A stretch of 7,553 nt of DNA from Candidatus Bipolaricaulota bacterium (GTDB taxonomy: Bacteria; Bipolaricaulota; Bipolaricaulia; RBG-16-55-9): assembly GCA_015487455.1 (NCBI GenBank), contig WFPR01000042.1, positions 1 to 7,553 on the forward strand, in the 5' to 3' direction. The notes beneath the pieces were generated by a model. That model was not told the DNA's origin, ran no database searches, and saw only the letters and a list, made by a program, of their open reading frames with translations. Made by a program: the position numbers and the translations under genes. Shown here piece by piece: positions 1-5,864 of this stretch; the stretch's first letter is position 1, and every line of letters starts with the position of its first letter.

Positions 1-1110
1 ATCCGCAAGCAGACGCTCACGCAGGCCGAGCGCTACGTCACGCCGGAGCTCAAGAGCTACGAGGAGAAAATTCTATCGGCCCAGGAGCGGGCTCAACGCT
101 TGGAGTACGAGCTGTTCTGCCGGCTGCGGGACCGGGTGACGGCCCGGGTGGACGAGGTCAAGCGGCTGGCCCAGGTGCTGGCCGAGCTGGACGTCTACGC
201 GGCGCTGGCGGAGGTGGCCAAGAGGCGGGGCTACGCACGGCCCGCGTTCACGGACAGGCGGGAGATCCACATCGAGGAGGGGCGCCACCCCGTGATCGAG
301 GCCGTTCAGAAGGAGCCGCCGTTCGTGCCCAACGATCTTCATCTCGACGAGGACGAGACGCTGGTGGTGCTCACCGGCCCCAACATGTCGGGGAAGTCGA
401 CTTGGTTGAGGCAGAACGCGCTGATCTGTCTTATGGCCCAGATGGGCTCGTTCGTGCCCGCCCGGCGGGCCGTTTTGCCGATCGTCGACAGGATCTTCAC
501 GAGGGTGGGGGCCAGCGACATGCTCGCCTTCGGCTACTCGACGTTCATGGTCGAGATGATCGAGACGGCCAACATCTTGAACCGCGCCACCGAGCGCAGC
601 CTCGTGATCTTGGACGAGATCGGCCGGGGGACGAGCACCTTCGACGGGGTCGCGATCGCCTGGGCGGTGGCCGAGTATCTCGTCAAGCGCGTCAGGGCGA
701 AGACGCTGTTTGCGACGCACTATCACGAGCTGACGCTCCTGGCCGAGAAGCTCCCCGGGGTCGTAAACATGCACGTGCTCGTCGCCGAGCACGGGGACGA
801 CGTGATCTTTCTCCACCGGGTGGAGCGGGGGGCGGCCGAGGGGAGCTATGGGGTGCACGTGGCCAAGCTGGCGGGGCTCCCTCAAGCCGTGATCGAGCGG
901 GCCAGCGAGATCCTTCAGCAGATCCTCAAGGGCAACCCCCTGGAGGCGATCGAGGGCAAGAAGCCCGTAAAGCCCCGGGTGATCGTGCAGCCCGCGCTCT
1001 TCGGGGGCGAGCCCCACCCCGTGATTGAGGAGCTGAAGAAGATCGACGTGAACAAGCTCACGCCCATTGAGGCGCTCAACGTGCTGGCCAAGCTCAAGGA
1101 GAAGCTGTAA
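1..1110 (+). CDS. mutS: DNA mismatch repair protein MutS, C-terminal part (5' end outside window)
   Basis: The reading frame is open from base 1 and encodes the last 369 residues of MutS, under half of the usual roughly 800-900. MutS is the cytosolic mismatch sensor that binds mispaired DNA as a dimer and recruits MutL using ATP. Visible in order: the end of the core/lever region with the family signature QTLTQAERYVTPELK near the window start, then the ATPase domain with Walker A GPNMSGKST (376-402). A FGYSTFMVEM segment follows, then Walker B LVILDEIGRGTSTFDG from 601 and the ATHYHEL switch near 715. The C-terminal helix-turn-helix dimerisation tail has the typical HPVIEEL...LTPIEALN pattern. 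No key ATPase residue is missing. It ends in TAA, and the next gene starts 28 bases later on the same strand, so they are probably cotranscribed. The assignment to MutS1 rather than MutS2 rests on the intact C-terminal tail and the absence of a Smr domain. Confidence 0.97.
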   Translation: MRKQTLTQAERYVTPELKSYEEKILSAQERAQRLEYELFCRLRDRVTARVDEVKRLAQVLAELDVYAALAEVAKRRGYARPAFTDRREIHIEEGRHPVIEAVQKEPPFVPNDLHLDEDETLVVLTGPNMSGKSTWLRQNALICLMAQMGSFVPARRAVLPIVDRIFTRVGASDMLAFGYSTFMVEMIETANILNRATERSLVILDEIGRGTSTFDGVAIAWAVAEYLVKRVRAKTLFATHYHELTLLAEKLPGVVNMHVLVAEHGDDVIFLHRVERGAAEGSYGVHVAKLAGLPQAVIERASEILQQILKGNPLEAIEGKKPVKPRVIVQPALFGGEPHPVIEELKKIDVNKLTPIEALNVLAKLKEKL

Positions 1111-1127
1111 GATCCAACACCGGAGCC

Positions 1128-1132
1128 GGAGG
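1128..1132 (+). promoter_or_regulatory. Shine-Dalgarno of the UPF0175 gene
   Basis: GGAGG lies 6 bases before the ATG at 1139. This selects that start over an upstream in-frame ATG at 1067 that lies inside mutS and would add 24 residues unlike the family. Confidence 0.7.
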
Positions 1133-1138
1133 TGGCCC

Positions 1139-1384
1139 ATGGGGCTGATCATCGAGGATGAAATCCTAAAGATCGCCAAGATGACGGAGGAGGAGCTGCG
1201 CCAAGAGATCGCCCTCTTGCTCTTTCAAAGGGGCAAGCTCACGCTGGCGCAGGCCGCCCGCCTTGCGCGCATGGACCGGCTGCGGTTCCAACATCTGCTG
1301 GCCAGCCGCGAGGTCCCTGTTCACTACGACCAAGAAGGATGGGAAAAGGACCTCAAGGCGCTCGAAGAGCTGAACGCATCGTGA
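1139..1384 (+). CDS. UPF0175-family small helix-turn-helix protein, probable antitoxin
   Basis: This gene encodes 81 residues. The pattern EEELRQEIALLLFQRGKLTLAQAARLA, then a second helix, then VPVHYDQEGWEKDL is characteristic of UPF0175 proteins. That family has a short helix-turn-helix (LTLAQAARLARMDRLRFQHLL, roughly residues 34-54) and a conserved P-V-x-Y-D tail. Family members are commonly encoded directly upstream of DUF3368 PIN-like genes and are regarded as putative antitoxins. Here the stop codon TGA overlaps the GTG start of such a gene (GTGA, 1381-1384), which implies translational coupling. The role of binding and neutralising the partner, and perhaps repressing the promoter, is inferred from this arrangement. 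The gene has more A/T-rich codons (aaa, atc, cct) near its start than mutS, which may reflect separate acquisition. Confidence 0.85.
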   Translation: MGLIIEDEILKIAKMTEEELRQEIALLLFQRGKLTLAQAARLARMDRLRFQHLLASREVPVHYDQEGWEKDLKALEELNAS

Positions 1385-1845
1385 ACGTCGTGAGCGATAC
1401 ATCCCCTCTCATGAACTTAAAACTTTATCGTGAGCTGCAAATCCCCAAAGCCGTGGAGGCCGAGTTGCGGGCGCTGCCCGACGAGGGCGCCCGGCGGGCT
1501 CTCCAAGAAGCCTCTTGGATTCACGTTCAAGAGGTTCAAGATCGTCGGCTGGTAGAGGCATTGCAGCTCGAGCTGGACAAAGGCGAGGCGGAGGCCATCG
1601 CCTTGGCCGTGGCGCGCTCGGCCGATCTCTTGCTGATGGACGAGCTTGCAGGACGACGCGTCGCCGAGCGCTTACGGGTGCGGACGCTGGGCGTTCTCGG
1701 CGTCCTGCTGCACGCGAAGAGAGAGAAAATCATCCGGTCCGTGCGCCCGATCTTGGACGACTTGATCCAGAAGGCGGGCTTTTGGGTCGGGCAAGAGCTG
1801 TACGCGCGGGTCCTTCGCGAAGCCGGGGAGGAACATGGGGGTTGA
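1381..1845 (+). CDS. DUF3368-family PIN-like protein, probable toxin partner; shortened N-terminal region
   Basis: This gene encodes 154 residues from a GTG start that overlaps the upstream stop. A later ATG at 1411 would remove the first conserved acidic residue. The family pattern is clear: VVSDTSPLMNL at the N-terminus (first Asp), LDKGEAEAIALA in the middle (acidic Glu) and LLLMDELAGRRVAERL (Asp). A C-terminal FWVGQELYARVLREAGE completes it. These residues form the metal-binding acidic cluster of PIN-like nucleases, so RNA cleavage is a plausible activity, though unproven here. The usual stretch of about 8-10 residues between the SPL(I/L)NL motif and the 'IPxAVxxEL' motif (typically containing IGRLDLL) is missing: NLKLYRELQIPKAV runs straight on. 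This could be a natural variant or an in-frame deletion damaging helix 1. The 3' end overlaps the HD gene by 11 bases. Confidence 0.82.
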   Translation: MNVVSDTSPLMNLKLYRELQIPKAVEAELRALPDEGARRALQEASWIHVQEVQDRRLVEALQLELDKGEAEAIALAVARSADLLLMDELAGRRVAERLRVRTLGVLGVLLHAKREKIIRSVRPILDDLIQKAGFWVGQELYARVLREAGEEHGG

Positions 1846-2398
1846 AAGTCTCAAGCGCATCGCAGATTTCCTCTTCGAGGCGGGGATGCTGGCCAAGCTC
1901 CCCCGGACGGGGTTCGCGTTCCTGGGGAGCGGGGAGCAGAGCATCGCTGAGCACACGTACCGCACCGCGGTGGTCGGCTACGCGCTGGCCAAGCTCGAGG
2001 GGGCCGACCCCGCCAAGGTGCTGATGATGTGCCTGTTTCACGACCTGCCCGAGACCCGCACCTCCGACCTGAACAACGTCTCGAAGCGCTACACCCGGGC
2101 GGACGAGGCCCGCGCCCTGGAGGACCAGACGCGGAGGCTGCCCTTCGGGCCGGAGGTGCGGGCGCTCGTCGAGGAGTTCAAGGCCCAGCGCTCGAAGGAG
2201 GCGCAGCTGGCCCGCGATGCGGACCAGCTCGAGCTGCTGCTTATGCTCAAGGAGCAGCTCGATTTGGGCAACAAAAAAGCTGAGAAGTGGATCCCCTACG
2301 TGCTCCCCCGGCTGAAGAGCGGGACGGCCCAGCGCTTAGCCCGGGCGATTTTAGAAGCGGATTCCGACGGCTGGTGGTTCCCGGGGCAGCAGCAATAG
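1835..2398 (+). CDS. HD-domain phosphohydrolase (YfbR/HDDC2-like, probable 5'-nucleotidase)
   Basis: This gene encodes 187 residues. The HD-domain metal ligands are visible as H40 in SIAEHTYR, H69-D70 in CLFHDLPET and D130 in ARDADQLE. The leading segment KLPRTGF...SIAEH matches the YfbR/HDDC2 branch of HD hydrolases, whose characterised members are 5'-deoxynucleotidases acting on dNMPs in nucleotide-pool turnover. The exact substrate cannot be read from the sequence. The C-terminal half is helical and ends in an aromatic DGWWFPG tail. ATG 1835 is supported by GGAGG at 1827-1831, although the spacing is tight (3 bases), and the start lies within the end of the preceding toxin-like gene, indicating coupling. 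It is followed 14 bases later by the trmH-like gene. Confidence 0.85.
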   Translation: MGVESLKRIADFLFEAGMLAKLPRTGFAFLGSGEQSIAEHTYRTAVVGYALAKLEGADPAKVLMMCLFHDLPETRTSDLNNVSKRYTRADEARALEDQTRRLPFGPEVRALVEEFKAQRSKEAQLARDADQLELLLMLKEQLDLGNKKAEKWIPYVLPRLKSGTAQRLARAILEADSDGWWFPGQQQ

Positions 2399-2412
2399 GG
2401 CAGAGCTAAAGC

Positions 2413-3009
2413 ATGGTCACGGAGGCCCGCAGGCGGCGCGTCCATCAGGTCGTCTCGAACCGGCAGCAGGGCGTCGTCGTGCTGGAGGACATCCACGACC
2501 CGCACAACGCGGCTGCCTCGTTCCGCTCGTGCGAGGCCTTCGGCTTCCAGCGCGTCTGCCTGATCTTCGAGCAGGAGGAGCCCTTCAACCCCCGCAAGGA
2601 GGGCAAGGCCACGTCCGCCTCCGCGAACAAGTGGCTCGACTTCTGCATCTACGGCTCAACGGAGGCGTGCTTGAACGACTTGAAGGGGGAGGGCTACGAG
2701 CTGATCGCCACCGTCGTCGATCCCCAGGCGGAGTCGATCTTCGAGGCCCGCTTCGAGACCCCCAAGATCGCGCTGCTGTTCGGGAACGAGCACCGGGGGC
2801 TCTCCCCCAAGGCCGTGGAGATGGCCGACCGCCGGGTGACGATCCCCATGGTCGGGATGGTCCGCAGCCTCAACTTAAGCGTCACGGTGGCCCTGTTTCT
2901 GTACGAGGTCACGCGCCAGCGGCGGCTCCTGGGGATGGAGCGCTACTTGTTGCCGCCCGAGGAGCGCGAGCGGCTCGTTCAGGATTTCCTGCAGAGGGCG
3001 GAGGGATAA
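2413..3009 (+). CDS. trmH: TrmH-family tRNA (guanosine-2'-O-)-methyltransferase (SPOUT)
   Basis: This gene encodes 198 residues, close to the length of compact bacterial TrmH proteins. All three SpoU/TrmH motifs are present. Motif 1 is VVLEDIHDPHNAAASFRSCE (N32, catalytic-type R38), motif 2 is ALLFGNEHRGLSPKAV and motif 3 is VGMVRSLNLSVTVALFLYE followed by TRQR. Motif 3 and the middle segment KATSASANKWLDF follow E. coli/Thermus TrmH rather than RlmB or TrmL, so 2'-O-methylation of G18 in tRNA using S-adenosylmethionine is the best prediction. The deep trefoil-knot SPOUT fold and dimeric action are known for the family. The start ATG follows the HD stop by 14 bases without a strong Shine-Dalgarno. 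A further upstream in-frame start was not evident. It is the last gene of the plus-strand run. Confidence 0.9.
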   Translation: MVTEARRRRVHQVVSNRQQGVVVLEDIHDPHNAAASFRSCEAFGFQRVCLIFEQEEPFNPRKEGKATSASANKWLDFCIYGSTEACLNDLKGEGYELIATVVDPQAESIFEARFETPKIALLFGNEHRGLSPKAVEMADRRVTIPMVGMVRSLNLSVTVALFLYEVTRQRRLLGMERYLLPPEERERLVQDFLQRAEG

Positions 3010-3098
3010 GCCGCTCCGAGGCGTTTGCCGACGATTCGGTTTCCAGCGCGAAGCCAGGGACGAAGACGTCGGGTTCGCAGAGCCGAGCCGGGTTCCAT
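3010..3098. other. Convergent intergenic gap without recognised terminator
   Basis: This gap lies between trmH (plus) and the beta-helix gene (minus), where both transcripts should end. I see only a 4-bp CCGA/TCGG mini-stem and no stem followed by a T run on either strand. If terminators exist they are not of the simple intrinsic type. Confidence 0.5.
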
Positions 3099-3244
3099 CT
3101 ATGGCTGCTTAAACCCCTCCGGCCAGGCGTAGTCCTCGGGGCAGAGGTCTCCTTTGCCGTTTGTAACAATTTCATTTGCTCTGCCAAGGACCTTTCCGGT
3201 GAAGCGCCTCTTGGTCTCCCAACAAGGCCGCTGCCTCAAGGCCA

Positions 3245-3251
3245 CCCCCCC
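3245..3251 (-). other. Frame-change site 2: G7 run (one base too many)
   Basis: Seven C on the plus strand read as GGGGGGG in the gene. With seven, translation runs into WGGGLEAAALLG and soon stops at the end of the middle frame (near 3172). With six it reads KGWGVALRQRPCW and continues into the Cys-containing tail typical of these beta-helix proteins. Confidence 0.75.
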
Positions 3252-3756
3252 ACCCTTTGTTGCCCTTGATGCGGTTCCTCTCCAGGGTGGCCTCCGAGGC
3301 GCCGCCCAGGAGCACGCCCGTCCCGTTCTCGACAATGAGGTTTTCCACCAGGGAGACCCGAGCCGCTTCCAAGGTCGCCACCCCGATCTCGTTGGCGAAG
3401 ATGCGATTGCGCACCAGGAGGGCCTCGGCCCGATGGGGGGATCGGAAGGCTTCGGCCACGCTGATCCCCACCTCGGCTTGAAAGATCCGGCTGTCCCGGA
3501 TGGTGGCCTTGGAGCCCGTGCCCACGGAGATCGCGCCTCCCAGCGCCGTCCCGGAGAGGGAGCTTTCCTCGATGGTCGCCTCGGCGTAATAGAGGTGGAT
3601 AGCCGAGGAGATGCTGTCATCAAACTGTGTCCGTCGGATCGTGGCGCGCGCCTTCGCCCAACTTGTCCCCAGCAGCTCCAGGCCTGTCGCTCCTCCGAGG
3701 AACTGGCTGTCCACGATCAGCGCGTCGTTTGTGACGGCGTAGACCCCTGTGCCGGA

Positions 3757-3760
3757 CCCC
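3757..3760 (-). other. Frame-change site 1: G4 run (one base too few)
   Basis: In the first frame translation reads GGTQIGRGPAQGSTPSQTTR and stops at 3717-3719. Adding one G to the GGGG run gives GGTQIGRGSGTGVYAVTNDA and joins the next rung ALIVDSQFLGG. The exact position cannot be fixed; anywhere from about 3740 to 3785 would also join the frames. Confidence 0.65.
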
Positions 3761-4219
3761 TTCCGATTTGAGTTCCTCCATGGCCCAAGAGGCGGCAGTT
3801 CCGGATGACGAGTCGGCCCCCGAAGGCGGTGATCGCCGAAGCGCGAAGGCCGAAGACGGCGCTGGAGAGGGTGAGGTTCTCGAGGATGAGCCAGGCTTCC
3901 GGGTGGGGGGCGGAGAAGAAGAGGGCGCTTTGAGCGCGATCCTTCGGGCGGAGGTGGACGAGCTCGGGATCCACGCCTTTGATCGTGAGGCTCTTGTTGA
4001 TGACGAGGTTCTCCTCATACGTTCCCTTGCGAACGAGGATCACCCCTCCGGGCGGGACGGCGGCCACGGCCTCTTGGATGGAGGCGTAGTCGCAGCCGAC
4101 CGCGCACACGTCCACCGAGGTCGCTTCCTTCTCGCCCATCGTGTGGAAGCTGTTGGTGGTCATCGCCAGCCCTAGGAGACCCGCTAGGAGCGGCATCCAA
4201 ACCCGATGGATGATCCTCA

Positions 4220-4738
4220 TCACCCAAAGTACGTTTCGACCCACCAGCCGTGGCGCAGGGCGGTGTGGCAGACTTCCATGAAGGCCCTGAGATGGCCCTC
4301 GCCGTAGATTTGAAAGAAACTCTTCGCCTTCACCGCAAATTCTTGAAGGTAGCCTTGGTAAAGCCCCTGGACCCAGGGTTTGTCCCTCAGGTCAAAGATC
4401 CGGCCATCCTCTCTTCGGGCGTAGCAGGAGTCCCAACCGCAGGCGATCTCGTATTTATGGCCACTAATCTGGAGGGTGAGGGTCTGGACCTCCTTTCCGT
4501 CAAGCGAGACTAAGCAATAGTACTTTGGGAACTGCTCGTCGTGCTCTTTGAGGGCGTGGTAGAGGGCCTGTAGGGCGTGCAAGACCTCGCGGGGATCGTG
4601 GTAGCTCTCCTCGCCGCGGCCTGCTTTCTCGTAGAAGTCCCAGGAGACTTGCTCTTTCACGAGCGAGCGGGGTAGGGGTGGGCGTGGTGGGGGGCCAAAG
4701 CTTTTCAGCCAAGCAATGTGAACCCCTGGGAGATTCAT
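4220..4738 (-). CDS. Uncharacterised 172-residue protein, operon partner of the beta-helix protein
   Basis: I do not recognise this family. The start is well fixed because ATG 4738-4736 overlaps the stop of the upstream small gene (ATGA), and its own stop overlaps the ATG of the beta-helix gene (TGATG). It has no signal peptide or membrane segment, so it is probably cytoplasmic. After a proline-rich N-terminal stretch (GPPPRPPLPRSL, about residues 15-26) there is a helix around HDPREVLHALQALYHALKEH. A beta-type segment follows (YYCLVSLDGKEVQTLTLQIS, then YEIACGWDSCYARR). The aromatic C-terminal helix region is FFQIYGEGHLRAFMEVCHTA, ending GWWVETYFG. This compact alpha/beta makeup resembles small accessory or immunity-type proteins, but that is only an impression. 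GC is lower than in the flanking crotonase and zinc-ribbon genes. Confidence 0.78.
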   Translation of the reverse strand: MNLPGVHIAWLKSFGPPPRPPLPRSLVKEQVSWDFYEKAGRGEESYHDPREVLHALQALYHALKEHDEQFPKYYCLVSLDGKEVQTLTLQISGHKYEIACGWDSCYARREDGRIFDLRDKPWVQGLYQGYLQEFAVKAKSFFQIYGEGHLRAFMEVCHTALRHGWWVETYFG

Positions 4739-4935
4739 CCAGACGATATTATTGGGATATCATCCGGCCAAAAGAGGACATTTGCCTCGTTCCACCTGAT
4801 GGAATACTCCAAAAGTTCCCCGGGTTCGATGTCCACCTCTTCGTCCTGCGGGTCTTTGTAGTCGCCCCGCATCACCAGGCGGACGAAGCCCTCATCCGTC
4901 CGCCGCACGCACTGCATGGTGAAGTTCATTTCCAT
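4735..4935 (-). CDS. Uncharacterised 66-residue acidic protein, first gene of the beta-helix operon
   Basis: I do not recognise this protein. The stop is coupled by ATGA to the next gene. Two starts are close, ATG 4935 (MEMNFTM) and ATG 4929 (MNFTMQC). Neither has a strong Shine-Dalgarno, and the predicted TATAAT box at 4956-4951 would leave a leader of only about 8-14 bases, so translation may be nearly leaderless. The open frame continues upstream to about 5100, but that part overlaps the promoter region and the crotonase start and is unlikely to be translated. The protein is acidic in its middle (GDYKDPQDEEVDIEPGELLEY) and looks like a small beta-rich domain: VRRTDEGFVRLVMRG, then LLEYSIRWNEANVLFWPDD. 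There is no membrane segment or cysteine cluster. Its role is presumably linked to the 172-residue partner. Confidence 0.65.
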   Translation of the reverse strand: MEMNFTMQCVRRTDEGFVRLVMRGDYKDPQDEEVDIEPGELLEYSIRWNEANVLFWPDDIPIISSG

Positions 4936-4946
4936 GGCATGCTCAG

Positions 4947-4959
4947 TTGTATTATACAA
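4947..4959. promoter_or_regulatory. 13-base perfect palindrome, possible operator
   Basis: TTGTATTATACAA is a perfect 6+1+6 inverted repeat that covers the minus-strand -10 box, in the gap between divergently transcribed genes. Such a position suits a repressor operator. The binding protein is unknown, and an A/T-rich promoter can be palindromic by chance. Confidence 0.4.
4951..4956 (-). promoter_or_regulatory. Predicted -10 box of the minus-strand operon
   Basis: A consensus TATAAT reads on the minus strand at 4956-4951, in an A/T-rich island inside GC-rich DNA, about 16-22 bases before the two possible starts. No good -35 hexamer is found at 16-18 bases (CCTGTT at 17), so an activator or an alternative promoter class is possible. 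Confidence 0.5.
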
Positions 4960-5022
4960 AAATCGCCCAACACAACAGGTGGCAAGAGCAGGGGAGCAGC
5001 GGAGGAAGCGGGAGAATCCCAA

Positions 5023-5052
5023 TTGCCTTGCCAAGGCGCTTCTGAGTATACT
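5023..5052 (+). promoter_or_regulatory. Possible promoter of the crotonase-family gene
   Basis: TTGCCT (5023-5028) and TATACT (5047-5052) are separated by 18 bases, matching the sigma-70 consensus at 4 of 6 and 5 of 6 positions. Transcription would begin near 5059, just before the Shine-Dalgarno. Confidence 0.45.
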
Positions 5053-5070
5053 CCTCCGCAAAGGAGGGAG
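5051..5070 (+). promoter_or_regulatory. Hairpin overlapping the crotonase-gene Shine-Dalgarno
   Basis: CCTCC (5053-5057) pairs with GGAGG (5063-5067) across a GCAAA loop. The stem extends by two pairs past a bulged G68 (C51-G70, T52-A69). In RNA it would hide the ribosome-binding site. It can act only if transcripts start upstream of 5051; the nearest predicted promoter would start inside it. Confidence 0.4.
5061..5067 (+). promoter_or_regulatory. Strong Shine-Dalgarno deciding a TTG start
   Basis: AAGGAGG stands 5 bases before TTG 5073. There is no competing ATG or GTG at suitable spacing in the frame, and the family's N-terminal beta strand (SIAIVRLE) begins 8 residues later, so TTG is the start. 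Confidence 0.8.
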
Positions 5071-5072
5071 CC

Positions 5073-5828
5073 TTGATCCATCGGGAACAGCAGGGATCAA
5101 TCGCGATCGTGCGCCTCGAGCACGGCAGGGTCAACGCCTTGGATGTGGAGCTGTGCCGCGAGCTGGGCGCTCGGCTCGCGGAGCTGCGAGAAGATCCCGA
5201 CGTCCGGGCCGTGGTGCTCACGGGGACGGGCTCGAGCTTCTCGGCAGGGGTTGACTTGAAAAGGCTCGTGGAGGGCGGCCCGGCGTACGTCGAGGCGTTC
5301 TTGCCGCTTCTTCACGAGGCGCTTCAGGCGCTCTTCGACCTCCCGAAGCCCGTCGTGGCCGCGATCAACGGCCACGCGATCGCCGGTGGGTACCTCTTGG
5401 CCGCCGCCTGCGACTGGCGCGTCTCGGCGCGGGGTGGGTTCAAGCTGGGCGTGCCCGAGCTCTCGGTCGGCGTGCCCTTCCCCCCGCTCGCCCTCGAGGT
5501 CTTGAGGGCCGCCGTCCCCCCGCAGACCCTGCGCGAGCTGATCTTCGCGGGTCGGCTCCTCGGCCCCGAGGAGGCCCTCGAGCGGGGGCTCGTGGACGAG
5601 CTGGTGCCCTCGGATCGGCTGCTGGAGCGGGCTTGCGCGGTGGCCCGGCGGCTGGGGAGCGTCCCGGCGCGGACGTTCGAGCTGACCAAGCGCCAGCTCC
5701 GCCAGCCCGCGCTCGAGCGGGCCGAGCGCCATGCGAGCTTCGAGCTCAGCGTTCGGGAGGTCTGGGCCTCCGACGAGGCCCGGCGGGCCGTGCAGGCATA
5801 CCTGGAGGCGCTTAAAAGAAAGGGCTAG
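5073..5828 (+). CDS. Crotonase-superfamily protein, probable delta3,delta2-enoyl-CoA isomerase
   Basis: This gene encodes 251 residues, normal for single-domain crotonases. The oxyanion-hole regions are SSFSAGVDLKRL (A58) and INGHAIAGGYLLAAACD (around G105-G106). In classical enoyl-CoA hydratase two glutamates act. The first, in GGGCE, corresponds here to L108 and is absent. The second corresponds to E129 in GVPELSVGVPFPP and is kept. A single glutamate at this position, the VPFPP segment, the end LTKRQLR and VQAYLEALKRKG resemble mitochondrial-type delta3,delta2-enoyl-CoA isomerases. These move the double bond of 3-enoyl-CoA during oxidation of unsaturated fatty acids. Isomerase is therefore favoured over hydratase, but other crotonase reactions remain possible. 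It is transcribed alone, divergent from the beta-helix operon and convergent with the zinc-ribbon gene, whose stop lies 36 bases away with no clear terminator between. Confidence 0.87.
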   Translation: MIHREQQGSIAIVRLEHGRVNALDVELCRELGARLAELREDPDVRAVVLTGTGSSFSAGVDLKRLVEGGPAYVEAFLPLLHEALQALFDLPKPVVAAINGHAIAGGYLLAAACDWRVSARGGFKLGVPELSVGVPFPPLALEVLRAAVPPQTLRELIFAGRLLGPEEALERGLVDELVPSDRLLERACAVARRLGSVPARTFELTKRQLRQPALERAERHASFELSVREVWASDEARRAVQAYLEALKRKG

Positions 5829-5864
5829 AACGCCGCAGCTGAGGTCGCGGTACCTTGGGAGGGG

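Larger units (their letters stand above)
3099..4220 (-). pseudogene. Secreted right-handed parallel beta-helix (pectin-lyase-fold) protein, split by two single-base frame changes
   Basis: The ATG at 4220-4218 overlaps the upstream gene's stop (TGATG). A likely signal peptide follows: MRIIHRVW, a hydrophobic core PLLAGLLGLAM, then a polar region. The mature part begins with CAVGCDYASIQEAV, VPPGGVILVRKGTYEENLVINKSLTIKG, the standard opening of secreted beta-helix proteins of the pectate-lyase/NosD/DUF1565 type. Repeating rungs with V/I-x-x-N or D-S patterns follow (LVIRNCRL, ALIVDSQF, ATIRDSRI, LLVRNRIF, VSLVENLI, ATLERNRI). It ends with NEIVTNGKGDLCPEDY. The N-terminal part (4220 to about 3760) and the tail (about 3245 to 3099) share one frame; the middle 3760-3250 is in another. 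Adding one G to a G4 run and removing one from a G7 run restores a 373-residue protein with uninterrupted rungs. The middle has kept its protein pattern, so the changes are recent or are sequencing errors. The ligand or enzymatic activity is unknown. Confidence 0.8.

Noticed and set aside
73..1179. Minus-strand open frame of 368 residues opposite mutS
   Set aside because: The plus strand is unmistakably MutS. The antisense product is His/Leu/Arg/Pro-rich with no family pattern.
3154..3771. Plus-strand open frame of 205 residues opposite the beta-helix gene
   Set aside because: The minus strand carries repeated beta-helix rungs in the matching stretch. The plus product has no motif, and no ribosome-binding site was seen.
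4936..5100. Upstream extension of the 66-residue gene to an in-frame ATG at 5100
   Set aside because: It would cover the promoter-like TATAAT and the divergent gene's start, and the added residues (PPLRRSILRSALARQ type) look untranslated.
5829..5864. Possible bidirectional terminator between the crotonase and zinc-ribbon genes
   Set aside because: No convincing stem with a T run on either strand in these 36 bases.
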